A stretch of 64,000 bases of DNA from Phylloscopus collybita (lineage: Eukaryota; Chordata; Aves; Passeriformes; Phylloscopidae), in the NCBI GenBank assembly GCA_027886175.1, contig JAJNNQ010000009.1, forward strand, positions 28,757,501-28,821,500, given 5' to 3'. Numbering within the stretch: the stretch's first letter is position 1; each line of letters starts with the position of its first letter. The position numbers and the translations under genes are program-made. Below, in pieces: positions 47,577-61,002 of this stretch. The notes below the pieces were generated by a model. The model did no database searches and had not been told where the DNA came from. It saw nothing but the letters and a program-made list of their open reading frames with translations.

Positions 47577-50544
47577 CAAAACATTTTCATTTCAAATTAT
47601 TTATTATTCCAACAAGGTGGCTAACTGAGGAGTTTAGCAAGGAACACATGCAGAACTTTAAACTTCTTTCTAAGCTCAGCAATATGATAAAAAAACCCTG
47701 CACCTTAATCATATGAAAAACATTTCTAGTTCATACAAGTTTTACAGAATCAATTGAAAATTTACTCCTTCTCTAGCAAAACCACCTGCATTTTTTTTCA
47801 AATCTTATCATAGGAAATTAAAATGTCCTGAGAATTGTGTTAATATTATAAGCTTCTAGTGCCAAGAGTATGTAAGTTTATAATGTATTTATATATTTAT
47901 TATATGGAGAAATGCCAAAGCTTAAAGATTAAAATAAAATAATTATCTACTGCTCATTGGAATGCCTGTCAGTAGACTGATAGGGTGTGGTGTGTAATTA
48001 TGGGTACCTATGAATGGGATTTAAGACACAGTAGAAGCCAGTTTCCCTTTAATATCATGTTGTTCTCAATGCCCACAGAAGTCAGGCATCCAGATGGGCA
48101 GAGATGACTTTAACTGAGGAAATTTCAGTATTAAGAGCTGGGTGCAGCTGTGAAATACAAAGTGATATAAGCTATACTGACAGTAAATGTTTGCATTAAG
48201 TCCTCTTTAACAGACAAAAATCATGGGCAACAAAAAACTGAATGTATTTTTAAAAAACCTTTTCTTACCTTATAGCTTCCTGCTATTTTTCCCCTTCCAA
48301 AGGATCACAATTCTGTTTCTTCAGAGAATAATTTCCTCCTCGCTATCCTTGTTCCCACCTTAAAACCTCTTGTCATAAAAGCATTTCTTGCTTAGTGGGT
48401 TACTTAAATATCTGTCATTGACTAATTGCCAGAAGAGGCAAACACAATAGCAGCAAAACTCCACGGCTCTGTTAACCTTTAATGAAGATGGTTTATTGAT
48501 GGAGGAACCGATTACATGTGGGAAATCAGAAATCCAATGGCTTGTTCATTAGTATTTTTCCATACTTTTGTCTTCAAAGTCAGGAAAAAAAGAGTCTAAA
48601 GTGAATCTATAGATAAATGCAATCAGTTTGCAATTGTCTTACTGGTTGCTGTTTGATAATATAGTATTTGCTTTATTTATGTCCAAAACTGATGTGTTTT
48701 TTCCTAATTTGATGAATTGGCAGAGACTTGCAGATGAAAGAAATAATGTACATACTCCAAACAGTGCTGCAAAATCTCTTCTAGGACTGTGAGATATTTT
48801 TCCCTTTAAAAAAATCATAGAAAGATAATTTGAAACCTAAAATACATTAGAAATTTTATCTACATTAGGGATTGCCCTCACTTACCTCTGCTTTGGTTCA
48901 TGTCTTGGGGTATTTGAGTTGTATTCCTTTTTGATGAAAGTAGACTAGGAGGTTTGCTCCAGGACTTCACATGTACTCCTCCTGTGAATGAGTATTTAGT
49001 CAGTCAGATTAATTCTACTCCAAAGTAAAACTTCCTCAAAATACATATAGGATATATATAGGATGATAGGTCCCCAACAACAACCTTTTCTATTCTATAA
49101 ATGCATTCAGACTATGCTGCTTACAAAGGTAGAATATATCCTGTGATCCTGTGCAGTTACAATATATTAGATAGCAATATTTAGATATCACTTGCTCATG
49201 GCCTAGACTTATACCCAAAAAAAAGTGCATTAATTCATTGTCCAGCTGGGCTACCTTTACTGCAATCATAGTTTTAATTGTATGGTAGGTTTGCATTGTA
49301 TGTTGCTGTTTGAGTAAATGGGCCTAGAAATCCTTGCTGCACTGAGATCTTTATGGTGAAGATAGGTTGAAAGGCAATTCAAATACATATAGGAGTAAAT
49401 AAGATTGCACTTTCCTTTCTGATTTTTTTTTTTTAATCTCATGAACAAGATTCTGAATTTATTCAGCTGTGCAAAATGGGAATTTCCACAGCACAGACAG
49501 TATTGAGTTCTAGAAAAAGTTCAGATGATGTAACACAATGAAATTTGATTTTGGGGACCAGTTGAGCAGACTTGTGTTCACTTTGTAAGTTTGCCAGTCT
49601 ATAAAAAATAGTTTCTCATATAGGAAAGAGAATGATATATCATAGATGTTTCATGTGAATTCCTTCTTTGCTCAGCATAAGTCTTACCTGGACTTTTACA
49701 TACTTGAGAGGTTGTCTCTACTTGCTTGGCAACTTCTTCACTTTAGTAGATGGACATGGAGGCGCAATAATGTTAACACATACAGTTGTTCAAAAATCTT
49801 TAAAGGGATTCTAGAACTGCGTTTCTTGGAAATTGTGCTTCCATGTTCCCATAAACTGGATATATGTGTGCATCCAAGGAGAATGGAAATACCTGAAGAA
49901 AAAGGATGCAGATAATAGACTCTGCCTTAGACAGATTTATTGGATGGAATTACATTCACAAGCAGAACAAATAGGTTAATTTGTTTTTATCCGTAAGTCA
50001 GCTAACTGCATGTGAAGTAGGTAATCTAAGTTGAAAGAGACAAAAAATAGCATTAATTAGATTTTTAAAGGCAATCTCACCCCAGCTGAACTTCTAACAG
50101 AGTTTGTTAAATTTTGAATGAGCAATACATGTGCTTTGAGGTTTACAAACAATTAGACTGCCAGATACATAACTAGTGAGATGAAATGTACTATTAATGG
50201 TTGTATCAGTTGGCAATTCATAATTATATACAGTTTTTATTTTTTCCTAATATTTGGGAAGCCATAAAATTAACTCAGAGGTTAAGGGATTCAAATAACT
50301 GGGAGCTGACATGGTAAAGTGAGTCTATGAAATGATTTCAAGCACTTCTTGATTAGTTTTTGTTGGTAATTATTAACTATGAGATTTCAAGAGATACAGT
50401 ATCTACATTTTTTTGAAGGACAAGTTGATTAGTTTATCTTGATATTTTGTCTCTGGAGTCCTTTTTTATTTTCCACATGATGTAAAAGGCAATTAAATGC
50501 TTTTTGAATAACTAATTTTAGAATTAAGCAGTCAGCTTCACCTT

Positions 50545-50570
50545 CTAAGAAGATGAAGTTTTCTTCTTAG
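50545..50570. repeat. 9-bp hairpin
   Basis: CTAAGAAGA (50,545-50,553) and TCTTCTTAG (50,562-50,570) are exact reverse complements with an 8-nt loop, in a local CTTCTTA-rich context that repeats the word four times. It probably arose from local duplication. Confidence 0.7.
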
Positions 50571-51221
50571 AATCATGGTCTTCTTAAGTGGTTGTCTTCT
50601 TACAATTATTTGCTAGTCTCTAAGGCTTTGAAGTTGTGATGTTACAGCAGAAACACAGGGCTTTTAATGAGGTTGCATGTAGGTGTTTTGCAGGCACACA
50701 CACACAGAAAGAGTATCTGAGTGTGGTAGGAAAAGAGAAAAAATGAGTGTGAGAAAGTGGATAAGAGACCTTAGTTTTCCTATGTGAGTAAAGTGAGAAT
50801 TATATCTGTCCTTTACTTTTGTACTGAATAGACTCAAGATCTATGGTGTCAGTTTTGGACCTACTTATTTTCCTTCCTTTCTTCTACTTCTCTCCCTCTC
50901 TATCTTGTTATATGCAGATCCTATATACATGCAAACCACTTAAATTGATTGCCATGGAATCTTCTTAGGTTTAAATTTTTTTTTCCAAAATAGGATTTTA
51001 AATTAAAAGCTCTATTTAGTGCATCAGAGGAAGGAATAAAAGATTGTTAATCCTGGCCTGAGTAGGGGAGGGGTGGATGGCTTCTTCTGGCAGCAGTCAG
51101 AAGAAATAAATTCCACACAGAATTAAACTAAAAAAATCTGAAATTATTTAAGTAACATGAATTTTAATTGTACTATCCTGTTCTTAAAATAGAAGTTATA
51201 TATGCATTCATAAGTCTGCCC

Positions 51222-51245
51222 TTTTTTTTGTTGTTGTTGTTGTTG
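51222..51245. repeat. Poly-T and (GTT)5
   Basis: Eight T are followed by five GTT units. This is a simple sequence repeat. Confidence 0.85.
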
Positions 51246-54000
51246 GATTATTTTATGGCATAGTAGAAAACCTTAAAGGCACACTGCAACAGCATAGGGA
51301 GGTATTTGGATTTTTTCCTCTACCTTGCCTATTTCTCCCTTCTGGAGGAGCTGATACTCATTATCCTGTTTTTCACTGAAAATGAGAAAACAAACTTCAC
51401 AATGCTGCTGCTTTCTGAGACAAAAGCTGTGTTTTCTGTTCCCCAGTGCTGCCCAAAGAATGCATCTGAAGCATCTAGCCTTTGCCTTGGAGTTGGTTTT
51501 AGAGTGTTCTGCTAGAAAGGTATTGCAGGGGCAAAGGTCTAACTCACTCATTGCACTATAAAGATGCTGCCAACTCAGCTACTCTTAAAAGCATCAGGGC
51601 TGTACAATTTGTCTCAGTTTTGCATCACTTGGTTGAAGAGTTCATTGGAAAAACATTAGGTAGGGATGAAGGGAATATTTTTTGGTTACGGAGTGTTCTC
51701 AGAAGAGGCTGTGTTTGGGGATGATTGAATTAATGGATCTTTTCCTAATGCTGGAGTCTTTATGCCTCTTTCTTGCCTGTAACATAGTAAAACTGAACTT
51801 CATGTTATCATGTATTTATTACTATTTCCATAGAAACTGTAGAAACAATAATTTCTGGGCAATAAAGATATATGCAAAAAATCTATTACAAAAACTGTGA
51901 CATTTAAGCTGTCAGGATGGAAATTTATTGATGTTAGACTCCAATGCAAAAATAAAATAGCATCCCTATATTTAAATCTACAATGGATAATGGAAACTGC
52001 AAACTATATAAGTGAGATTGTTGTATTTTCCATTAATTCCATTAACTGTTTCCATGAAGATAATTGAAATAGTTTTATTCCACTGAAAAGGTGAAAAAAA
52101 AAATGATTCCACAAATGTCTAGAAAGATCTCAATTTTCAGAAAGAGGTCATGTTACAGTGACTTGATGTTTTTAGTTGAGCATTTTAAGTGCCCTTATAA
52201 AATGCTTTCATTGGCAAAATTTGCATATTCATTTGCCTCATTTTTTCTTTCTTTTGGCTTTAGAAACAGAGTAGATTGCATTTCTTTCAAATTTATCTAT
52301 CAAGAAATTTAATTGAGTAGTAGAAGCTTTGTACTCAAGCAATTCATAAACTAGATACTCCATTTAAAATGGGTGTGAAGAGTATAATTAGTCACGTCAA
52401 TAAGTGGTATCAAGATTCTCTGAAAAATGCAGTGGGAATATCACAGATATAAACAGAAGATTTTGCTCCCCTCACTTGTCTGTTGCGTATCTTCATGAGT
52501 ATTGACTAATTTAAACTAGAGTGTTTCTTTTACCCCTGAAAAAAGCAAAGTAAAACAAGCAATCATAAGATGAATTTAGCTGGTTATCCTTTTGACAGGT
52601 GATGTGCTGAAGAAGTCATGCACTTTGTGTACCTGAAGTGCATTTTTCTATCCATCAAATGCTTGCTGTCATGTGATGCTTACTTATCTGTGAATAAAAA
52701 AATTGTTACAGCAAATGTATTTCAGAATATGAATCTTTAAACTACAGTGCACATTGCTCAGGATGTGTCAGAGCTGAAACCATTCCAATCATAAAGCCCC
52801 ATGGTACTTCTTATCTGTATTTGCTGAACATATTTAAGCAGGCTGCTAAAAAATAGCTGTGGGGAGATGGATTGTGTATGTTTTTCAGAACATAAAAAAT
52901 AAGCAAGACTACAGCAGACATATACTGCACAGAAATCTACCTCCTTTTTCTGCCTTTTCTCATTGCTATCAGAATCTGAGACTTGAGCAGTCATTCCACT
53001 TTACAATTACTGACAATTTCTCAAAGAAATCAAAACTTAGAAGCATTTAGATTCTACCTCCTTCCTATTTACAAACAGATTGAATTTTTAAAAGCAATAC
53101 AGAAGTAATTTTTTTAAGAGAGCAGTTTAAAATTGCTTTTAGAAAATTATTTTTCTACAACAATGGAATGAGAATTATATAAACATTGCCTACAGGAAGG
53201 ACCAGCAACAGAGAATGTAAAACACTCTTTTGAGATGGGCCACCATTGGAAAGGAGTTGTATGGAAATGTTTAAGAAATTTGAACTATGAATAATTTTCT
53301 GAAAATCAGGTGTGGCATACTGTATCTTAAAAAATCCATAAATAACAGCAACTTTGTTCAGGATGCCTTCTTGTGAATTTATGTGTTTTTTAAATAAATA
53401 AATTTCTCTAGAGAAAATAGCTTTCAAATATTAAGATTCACATGGATATAGCTGAAGGCAATATAAATCTACCTGTGCTCCTGTTAAGACCTTTATTCCT
53501 AAGCCATCCTTCTATTATAATAAGAAAACCAAACTAACTGTCCAAACCAAAAAGGCTGTATTTTTCGGTAATTTAACTAATATTACACAGAACATTTAAT
53601 TGTTTAGAGATAGACCAGAAGGTTATTTTTGGAAAAAGGGAGAAAAACTGACTTTATTTGAAATATTCTGTCTATAAAGAAAGGGAAGACTAATCTGAAA
53701 AGGCATAATGGAAAAAGTGGGTGCTGCAATTAAGTTTATTCAGGTGGAAATGGCATTTTCTGCAGTTCAAAACCAGAAGTAATGACTCCTCTACTCAAAT
53801 TACCAAGGACAAAATAAAACAGGGGTTTTTTTTGTTTAGTTGTCACAGCAATGGAGCATTGTGTTACTACATGGTGCAGATCTGATCCAAAGAGGGCTTA
53901 ATGCAAAAACAATTGTACAAAACTACTCTTTTAAGGAGCAGATAAGACTTCAGTACCGCCCCAAGTCTTCTGTCAAATTGTCCCTTTATCATCTGCCTCA

Positions 54001-54310
54001 GTCTGTTAATGCAAACAGGGGATGCCAGTGCCCAGTCTCTGGACTTCCATGGCCTTGCCCCTTTACTGGGGCCGCTTTATGGAGGCTCCTCAGGGAGCTC
54101 CATTGCCTGCTGCCATCCATCTGCTGTGGGTGCTGTGTGGGTGCTTGTTGGGAGACAGCTTCCTGAGGAACCAGTACCAGTCAGCGGAGGGAGTCAGTCC
54201 TGGCCAGGAGTCAAATGTGAGAAAGGGGCTAAGCTGTGAGGCAGCACAGCTGTCACCGTGAACAGAGCAGCACAGCGGGGCTGCAGAGGAGCTGCACATC
54301 TCACCTTGTT
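54001..54310. other. GC-rich, CpG-poor island, origin unknown
   Basis: By direct count 176 of 300 bases (54,001-54,300) are G or C, about 59 percent, against a background in the thirties. Only four CpG occur, so it is not a CpG-island promoter. Frames are open on both strands for 70-108 codons (53,840-54,166 and 54,009-54,261 plus; 54,090-54,395 minus), as expected of GC-rich DNA, and none resembles a known protein. It could be an old transposon part, an exon of a non-coding RNA or a conserved element. Confidence 0.5.
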
Positions 54311-56974
54311 TTTGACTGCTTACACTCTGAATGCCCATAGCTATTTCTGTGACTGTGCTAGGGAAGAATGCTGTATCAGCTGCCACCATTTTCATATGAA
54401 GAAAATGCTTTGCTGGAAGGCTCTAAGCTCTACTGACAAGGGCTTACAAATAGCCCTTTAAGAATTCAGAGGGTGGGATTTTGGAATATGTCTTACTGTC
54501 CTACTGTCTTACACATTAGGACATTAGGATGAAATTGATTTTTTTTGCATACATGAGAATAACTTACCTTCTTAGGCACAACAATAACTTCTGAACGTTA
54601 CACAAAAACAAGGAATGGAAAACCCCTCTCTTATTTAGTTTTGTTCTCCACTTCCATATTTACACATGATAAGCACACTGCTGATTTATCAGTAAGTTGG
54701 GGACTCAAATTAACAAGACACTTGCTGTTTCAGACTGAATGCTGTGTTGAAGCAGAAATAAATGTTGTGTTATAGCCAAATTCAGGCACAGTGGGGTTGC
54801 TGCAGGGTGTTGGGATGAGACCTTTTCTTATGAGTTTCCTAGCTGGAAACTGAGACTCAATGTGGAATTGGCTTCCTGTGACTGAGAGGTTGTGTAGGTG
54901 GGCAATCCTTCAATGAGTCTTCTGGGCATGAGCTTATCAAAACTCTGGCAACACACAAAATGTCCACTCAGGGACTCTGTTTCTTTTTTCTGTTGTCAAC
55001 TTTACTCCTTCCATTGCTCATAGATCTGTTCCCAGATTAAATTTAGCATGCTTCCAGCTGTTAGCCTGCAGATTTTCCATGTTATTCAAAATATGCCTTA
55101 GGTATTTCACATGTCATTCGTTTCAAATATTTTAGTATTTTCTTAAATAATTTAGCAAAGAAACCCTAAATAAGAAGAATCCATATGAGCAAGGCCTGTA
55201 AGGAAAGATAAAAAAGGTAGTTAACAAACTCAGAATCACCACATTATATCACAACATGGACACTAAACAAGCAAGTCTTTCAACCACAGCATGTATTCAA
55301 AGACCTCCACTCTGGTGAAATTCATATGTTTAAACCAGTCCTTTTTCAAATATATGTAGACCAAATAGAAACATCTAAATTCCAAACTTCTCTAAAATTA
55401 GAGTCTCTCTCTTTCTTTCATGGCGTAGGTAGAAGCAAAATCCTAGCAGTTCTTCAACCAAGATTCTCATGGTGAAATATATTGTATTAATGTGAGTTCA
55501 GGTTTTTGCTGTTTTCTCTTCCTTCTTGTACTGTTGAATCTTGGTACCAGAGGGAAAAAAAAAAAAGAAAAAGAAAAAAAAAAAAAAAGAAAAAAAAAAA
55601 GAAAGGAAGTAACATGATTGTATCAATTCATCTATGTTAGATTCCTATTTCTTACTGATTCTTATTTGATGTCGTATGGATATATCCTTCCATTTCCCTT
55701 ACATTAATAGGTGACGAGTTCCTCACTCAGCCTAGAGTCTGACTGACACCTGTTTTCAGTGTGATATAAACAAAAGACATTATTTTGATTTCTTGTGATT
55801 CTGTTGAACAACTTCTCCTGTTTCACTCCTTCAGGTATGCATGCCTTCAGAGCCTTCTGTGATGCCAGGGAGTGGCAGACCTGATTTTCATCAGTGGCCA
55901 AGAAAGCAGTTATGCAGATGATTAATGATTCCCTGCTGCAGGAATACCGTCCACTGGTGGATGCACTCCACTAACTAACTTCAGATTTCTCTGGCAGCAT
56001 GATCTATAGCGAGCTAGCATTTCTATTCAGTATGCAACTCCCACTTTATATGCAGTCTAAAAGTAAAAGGTGGTTTGTTCATAGCCTTAGCTTTTAGTTC
56101 TATTTTATGTTCAGAAAAATTAGAAGAGTTTCCTTGCTCAGGGTAAAATGGAGGTTCTCTTTCCTTCTCATAACTTAGCTTTTACTCTGCACTATACCAT
56201 TTTATTTTTTACCACTTTGACTGTAATTGTTGCGTTTTTGTTTTCTACGTTCCTTGCTACTTTTGCCTCCACTCTTCTATTTACACTTCCAAAAATATAT
56301 GCAAAGATCATTTGAGACCTTAACTTAAGAGTTCTAACTAGTTCTTATACTACATCTACTGCTTTTTTGCTGCATTTTAACCAAGAAGGTAATATTTTTC
56401 TCTTCAGTCAGGGAACTGAAAATATAATAAAGACAATAAAAATAAACACTGCTTTGTAAAAAACCCTCCAACAATGCTATTTTTAAATCTCTCAGATCTG
56501 AACTACTCAACTAGTAGTTTCTCATCAGCACATTTCTTCCCTCCCCTTTTTTCTTAGTTTAGGAAATTTTTGAGTAATCATTGCATTCAAAATTTAGGTA
56601 ATAACTTTACCTGTTGAAAGATAATGAAGTAAACCTTGCACACTTTCTATAAAAGGAAATTTTATGGTTAAAAACATAGACCTAGAGAATTTCCTTCTGT
56701 AATGTGGTTAGAACCTTGAATATGCCTGCCTGTCTGCCTCCTTTGAACATTTTATTGTTCTTGTCCTAAAAGTGTAGTCACAAGTGATTCTAACAATTAA
56801 AACAAAACAGTAATTTATGTCCTTTTAAGGAACACGTAAGTTTCAACAAAGTTACTAAGAACATCTCTTGGCTCTGGGGTGGAAAGGACAGTTCATACCA
56901 TCACAGAAAAGGGAATGTGAGCAGCGTATGAGAAAAGAATAGACAGTACAAGAGTACAAGAACAGTCTCAGTAT
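54311..56974. other. Gene-free DNA between the GC-rich island and the long solo LTR
   Basis: No gene was recognised. A short tandem of ACATTAGG occurs near 54,514-54,529, and the A-rich run at 55,555-55,606 is listed separately. Confidence 0.55.
55555..55606. repeat. A-rich run with scattered G
   Basis: About 50 bases of A with single G interruptions. It could be an old poly-A tail of a retroposon inserted on the plus strand to the left, but no source sequence is recognisable. Confidence 0.88.
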
Positions 56975-56979
56975 TCACC
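56975..56979. repeat. Target-site duplication, left copy
   Basis: TCACC precedes the LTR and is repeated at 57,567-57,571. Confidence 0.75.
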
Positions 56980-57566
56980 AGTGCTGGTTTTGGCTGGGGT
57001 AGAGTTAATTTTCTTTACAGTATGAAGGGGCTATGTTTTGAATTGTGCTGAAAACAGTGTAAATAACACAGGGATGTTTTCATTACTGCTGAGCAGCCTG
57101 TACACAGAGTCAGGGCCTTTTCTGCTTCTTGCACTTGCCAGCAAGGAGGCTGGGAGTGCACAAGAAATTGAAAGGGAATGCAGCCGAGACAGCTGATCCC
57201 AATGGACTCAAGCAATATTTCATACCATATGGTATCATGCTCAGCATATAAAGCTGGAAGAGGAAGAAGGAATGGGGGACACATTCAGAGTGATGGTGTT
57301 CTGTCTTTCCAAGTCACTGTCAAGTGTGACGGAGCCCTGCGCTACTGGGGGAGGCTGAACATCCACCTGCCCATGGGAAGTTATGAATGAATATTTTGCT
57401 TTGCTTGTGCATGCAGCTTTTACTGTATATATTAAGTTATTTCATCTTAGTTCATGAGTTTTTTCTCTTTTACCCTTGCAATTCTCTCCCCCATCCCATT
57501 AGAGGGAGGGAGTGAGTCTGAGTCTGAGTCTGGTGCTTAATATCTTGCTGGGATTAAACTACAACA
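56980..57566 (+). mobile_element. Solo LTR of an endogenous retrovirus (587 bp)
   Basis: The left part (CTGGTTTTGGCTGGGGTAGA, then AGTTAATTTTCTTTACAGTA) and right part (TCTCTCCCCCATCCCATTAG, then GGGATTAAACTACAACA) match a well-known widespread bird LTR type. Its usual TG start appears as AG at 56,980, a point change, and it ends in CA at 57,566. TCACC on both sides is a 5-bp target duplication, which fits ERVL-type integration. Promoter TATAAA is at 57,247-57,252. The usual ATTAAA polyadenylation signal reads ATTAAG at 57,431-57,436. A (GAGTCT)3 run occurs near 57,512-57,530. No internal retroviral sequence adjoins it. Open frames at 57,015-57,390 are incidental. Confidence 0.88.
57247..57252 (+). 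promoter_or_regulatory. TATA box of the solo LTR
   Basis: TATAAA lies in CAGCATATAAAGCTGG, the expected core-promoter position of this LTR type. Transcription would begin about 25-30 bases to the right. Confidence 0.7.
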
Positions 57567-57571
57567 TCACC
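57567..57571. repeat. Target-site duplication, right copy
   Basis: TCACC follows the terminal CA of the LTR and equals 56,975-56,979. Confidence 0.75.
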
Positions 57572-59049
57572 TATATTGTGCAAGACACAAGCTTTAACCC
57601 TACAGCAACAATTTTAGACAACATGACTTTATCATGGATTTTCTATGCCCTCTGAGCTTAGGCTGGGTTCATGGTTCTTTACTGCATAAGCCTTTCTTTG
57701 CAGCTTAAAAGACCCTGAGAAAATTTAAGAAAAAAAGAATCATAGCACTGTGGATTGAGAAAACAATTTTATCTCAGATCTGATGTCAAACTTCTTTACT
57801 TACACAAGATTTATCTTTGTAGTCTCTTTAAGGTGATTGTCAGCAGTGTCCAAAGAAGAGGAGACTGTTTTTGTTATTATCTTTTTATTTAGGAAATATA
57901 AAATAGTGATGCAGATAATAGTGAATTGTGTATTTCCCTAGGGGTGAATCAAACACGGCATTGGGAAAATACTTTGAGTAGAGAAATGGATGGATTTTAT
58001 ATTTTAGTCAGACGTCTTATACAGTAAGTGTGGAAAACTGCATGGCATATGATGGAATTACAGCAGGAAGAATTTTGAGGATGTGTTTTAGGCAGGTGGC
58101 AGGTTGAGAAAACAGAGGTTGGTAAGGACCTGGTCATTACATACTAGTGCCAAAAGTTTCAGCAGTTATTACAGGCTGAAAGTCACACTAAAGAAGTTTG
58201 TGAGGAAAGACCATTTTCAGAGGCAAAACCTGCTCTGACCCTTGCCATCAAAATTGGGGTTTGCTTTCTACTTATATCTTAGCAGAAGTAAGGCTGGTTT
58301 TTACTAACCTGAATTGTGAATATTTTGTGATAAGTTTTTTCAGGCCCATTTCTTCCACCTCTTTCCATTTCATCCTTTTTTTCTCTTTCTGAATCTGGAA
58401 TAAAAAAAAAGACAGTAACAACTGCCAATGTAAGGTTCTAGACAACTGAGATTTTAATACTTAACTCACATTTTAATGGGTTTGAATGTTTCTGACATGC
58501 TCAATTTGTGCCGAATCTTGTGACAGAATTTTTTTTCATAATCCTACTTTGTTTGTATTGAGATCAAATAGTTACATTTTTATACTAAAATGACAGCTGG
58601 AATGAGATTAAAGTGGCAGGAAAATAGCAAGACTTTGCATTGTGAATTAAGTGAAATGAATATATGTACAGCTGCACACCCATACACCACAATCTAGGAA
58701 TTTTGCAGAAATGTTTCCCTTATGGTATTTGCAGGATTCTCCCCCCAAAAAAACATCCACTGGACATGGTGTTTTGTGAGTAGAGTTCAAATTCTTCTAA
58801 CATTTATGCAGAGTTCAAAAGTAACCATGGGGCCTTGGAATCACCTTATTTGAGATACCTTATTCATGAAAATGACAAATGGCTGTTTGGCCTAGGGCTT
58901 TCGAGAGCGCTTTTAAAGAAAGCATAAAAGTTAAAGAGAAATTCCTTTCAAAGGAAGGCATTCATGATTAATGCTAAACAGACACGCCACATGCCAACAG
59001 TAGTAAGAATGCCAAAAATACAGGAATTGCACAGTATAAATGTCTCTGC

Positions 59050-59076
59050 AAAAAAGAAAGAAAGAAAGAAAGAAAT
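59050..59076. repeat. (AAAG)5 microsatellite
   Basis: Five AAAG units follow an A-run. Confidence 0.88.
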
Positions 59077-61002
59077 TATAAGATAAATATTCCTTTTTGT
59101 CCTTCTGCTGTATGCAGTAGGAAGAGGAGGAGGTGGAGGACGAGCATCATTGTTTTCACAGGTGTGTGTCCCCACAAGGACCAGAGTACTGAATAGTTAC
59201 AGCAAATTGTTCAGACTTCTGGGCTCACTTCTGGTTAACACGGTAGAAATGAGGGTGATTGGCGTGCCCTGAGAGAGGTGGTCTCAAGTATCATTTTGAA
59301 CTGTCAGCAAGGACTAAACTCTTCTTTCTCATCTTTAGCCTTAACATCTGTCACTAGACTGGAACAAGCTGACATTTATGTAGCAGTACTTTCCTGCTAA
59401 TGCAGCTGCAAGCTTTGCTGTGCCCCCTTTGCAGCTCATCCTTTTTTATCTTGTGCTTATACAATCAATGCTCAGCACCTCTGATGTGTAGGATTAAACC
59501 CTTAAAGCTGTCAGATTATATTTGTAAAACACAACTTCTGCAAAGCAGGGTATTTGGTCTGTGGTAAGCTTATCCTACCGTCTTTAGTTAATTCACATAT
59601 ATCCACATAGGAACTTTCAGATTAATATGTCTGTAAGGGTTATCTTCAGAGATATGAGCAACCAGCTCAACACACATCTTCTGTGTTTCAGCACAATTAG
59701 CTGTGAGTGACAGTCAGGGTGAGAATTAAAGTGCACATACTCTACACTTCATCCAAAGAAGAAAGCCAAATTTAGCAAAGGATACAGGAGAAATTCCTGG
59801 CATGTTTGCTAAGCAATAGTGTCAAAGTTGAAATATCATTTCTGACTCTCCACATTATTTATATTATGAATAAGTAACAATGGCTTCAGTGCCGGAAGCT
59901 CTTAACTTCAAGTCCATTATAACTTTGTTTCAGTAATTGTATCTTTAAATTTAATGTGATTTTTTTTTGAGGAGGAGGAGGAGTTGAGCTCCAATCAGGT
60001 GTATTTTGTGGGCTGTATCCACTGCAGGTTATTCCTAATTAATATATTGGCTTGAGAAAGAAATAAAATAGAAAACAATAAAAACCCTTTGAGTCTGAAA
60101 AGCTTTGCTTACGATGTGAATACAACCAGTCTTGGTTCTACCCAAACTCTAATGAAGCATTCTCAGGGCCTCAAGTCACAGCATACAGAGTGTTTATTAC
60201 CTGCATTTTATCTGCAAATTAAAACCACAGCAGTGGCTTTTTTTAACAGAAAATTAAAAAAGAAGAAGATCCTAGAAAAACTGTTTTAAAGATGAATTAA
60301 GTTGCACGTGAATAGTAGGGATATTTACTCAGTGGATTTATATCTGACATGCTTCCTGAAGCTCAGCAGGTATTTTGTTTACATTTGAAAAAAATGACAC
60401 AGTGTAAGGACATGTTTAAATCCCATGTCAACAGCAATTATTTATATCTAGGTTAGGCCATTACAGATGTGTAAGGAGATGTGTAATGTAGTTTTTAAAG
60501 GAAGTTATCTTAAAAAATACAAATAGTCTGATTCACATGCATACTAAATTCAAAAAATTATTAATTTACAAAAAACATCGAATTTTCCCATTTGAAATCT
60601 TGACATTTGAATTAAAATCTTATGAGCTATTCTGATTAATTCATTTATACACACTAAGGAGAGTTGCAAACACTTCTAAATAATTTGTATATCATATACA
60701 GTAGAAAAAATTACAAATATTTCTGTGTGTCTACTTTATTGTGTATGGGCAACTGTTCTTTTTAGACTTTTCCCTTCTATGCCATTTCCATTACTAAACA
60801 CGTGGGCAGAAAGTGGCTGAGAGTTATTTTACTGATGATCCCTGATACTCACGGTGAATTTTAGAGAAGTCTCCAGCTCAATTTTTTTTATCATTATACT
60901 TTGGTGTGGTTCTCATGTGCAAGCAAAAAGGCTTCTCATAAGCAATTAACTGTTGCTTCAGGACTGCAGTGTGCATTAAAAAAAAATAAATTATAATCTC
61001 TC

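Larger units (their letters stand above)
47577..53999. other. Gene-free AT-rich DNA
   Basis: No exon, RNA gene or known transposon was recognised. It has a 9-bp hairpin near 50,545-50,570 (CTAAGAAGA/TCTTCTTAG), a short CA run at 50,694-50,706 and a T-run plus (GTT)5 at 51,222-51,245. All frames are short. Confidence 0.55.

Noticed and set aside
53840..54395. Overlapping open frames on both strands at the GC-rich island
   Set aside because: High GC reduces stop codons in every frame; frames are open on both strands at once and none resembles a protein.
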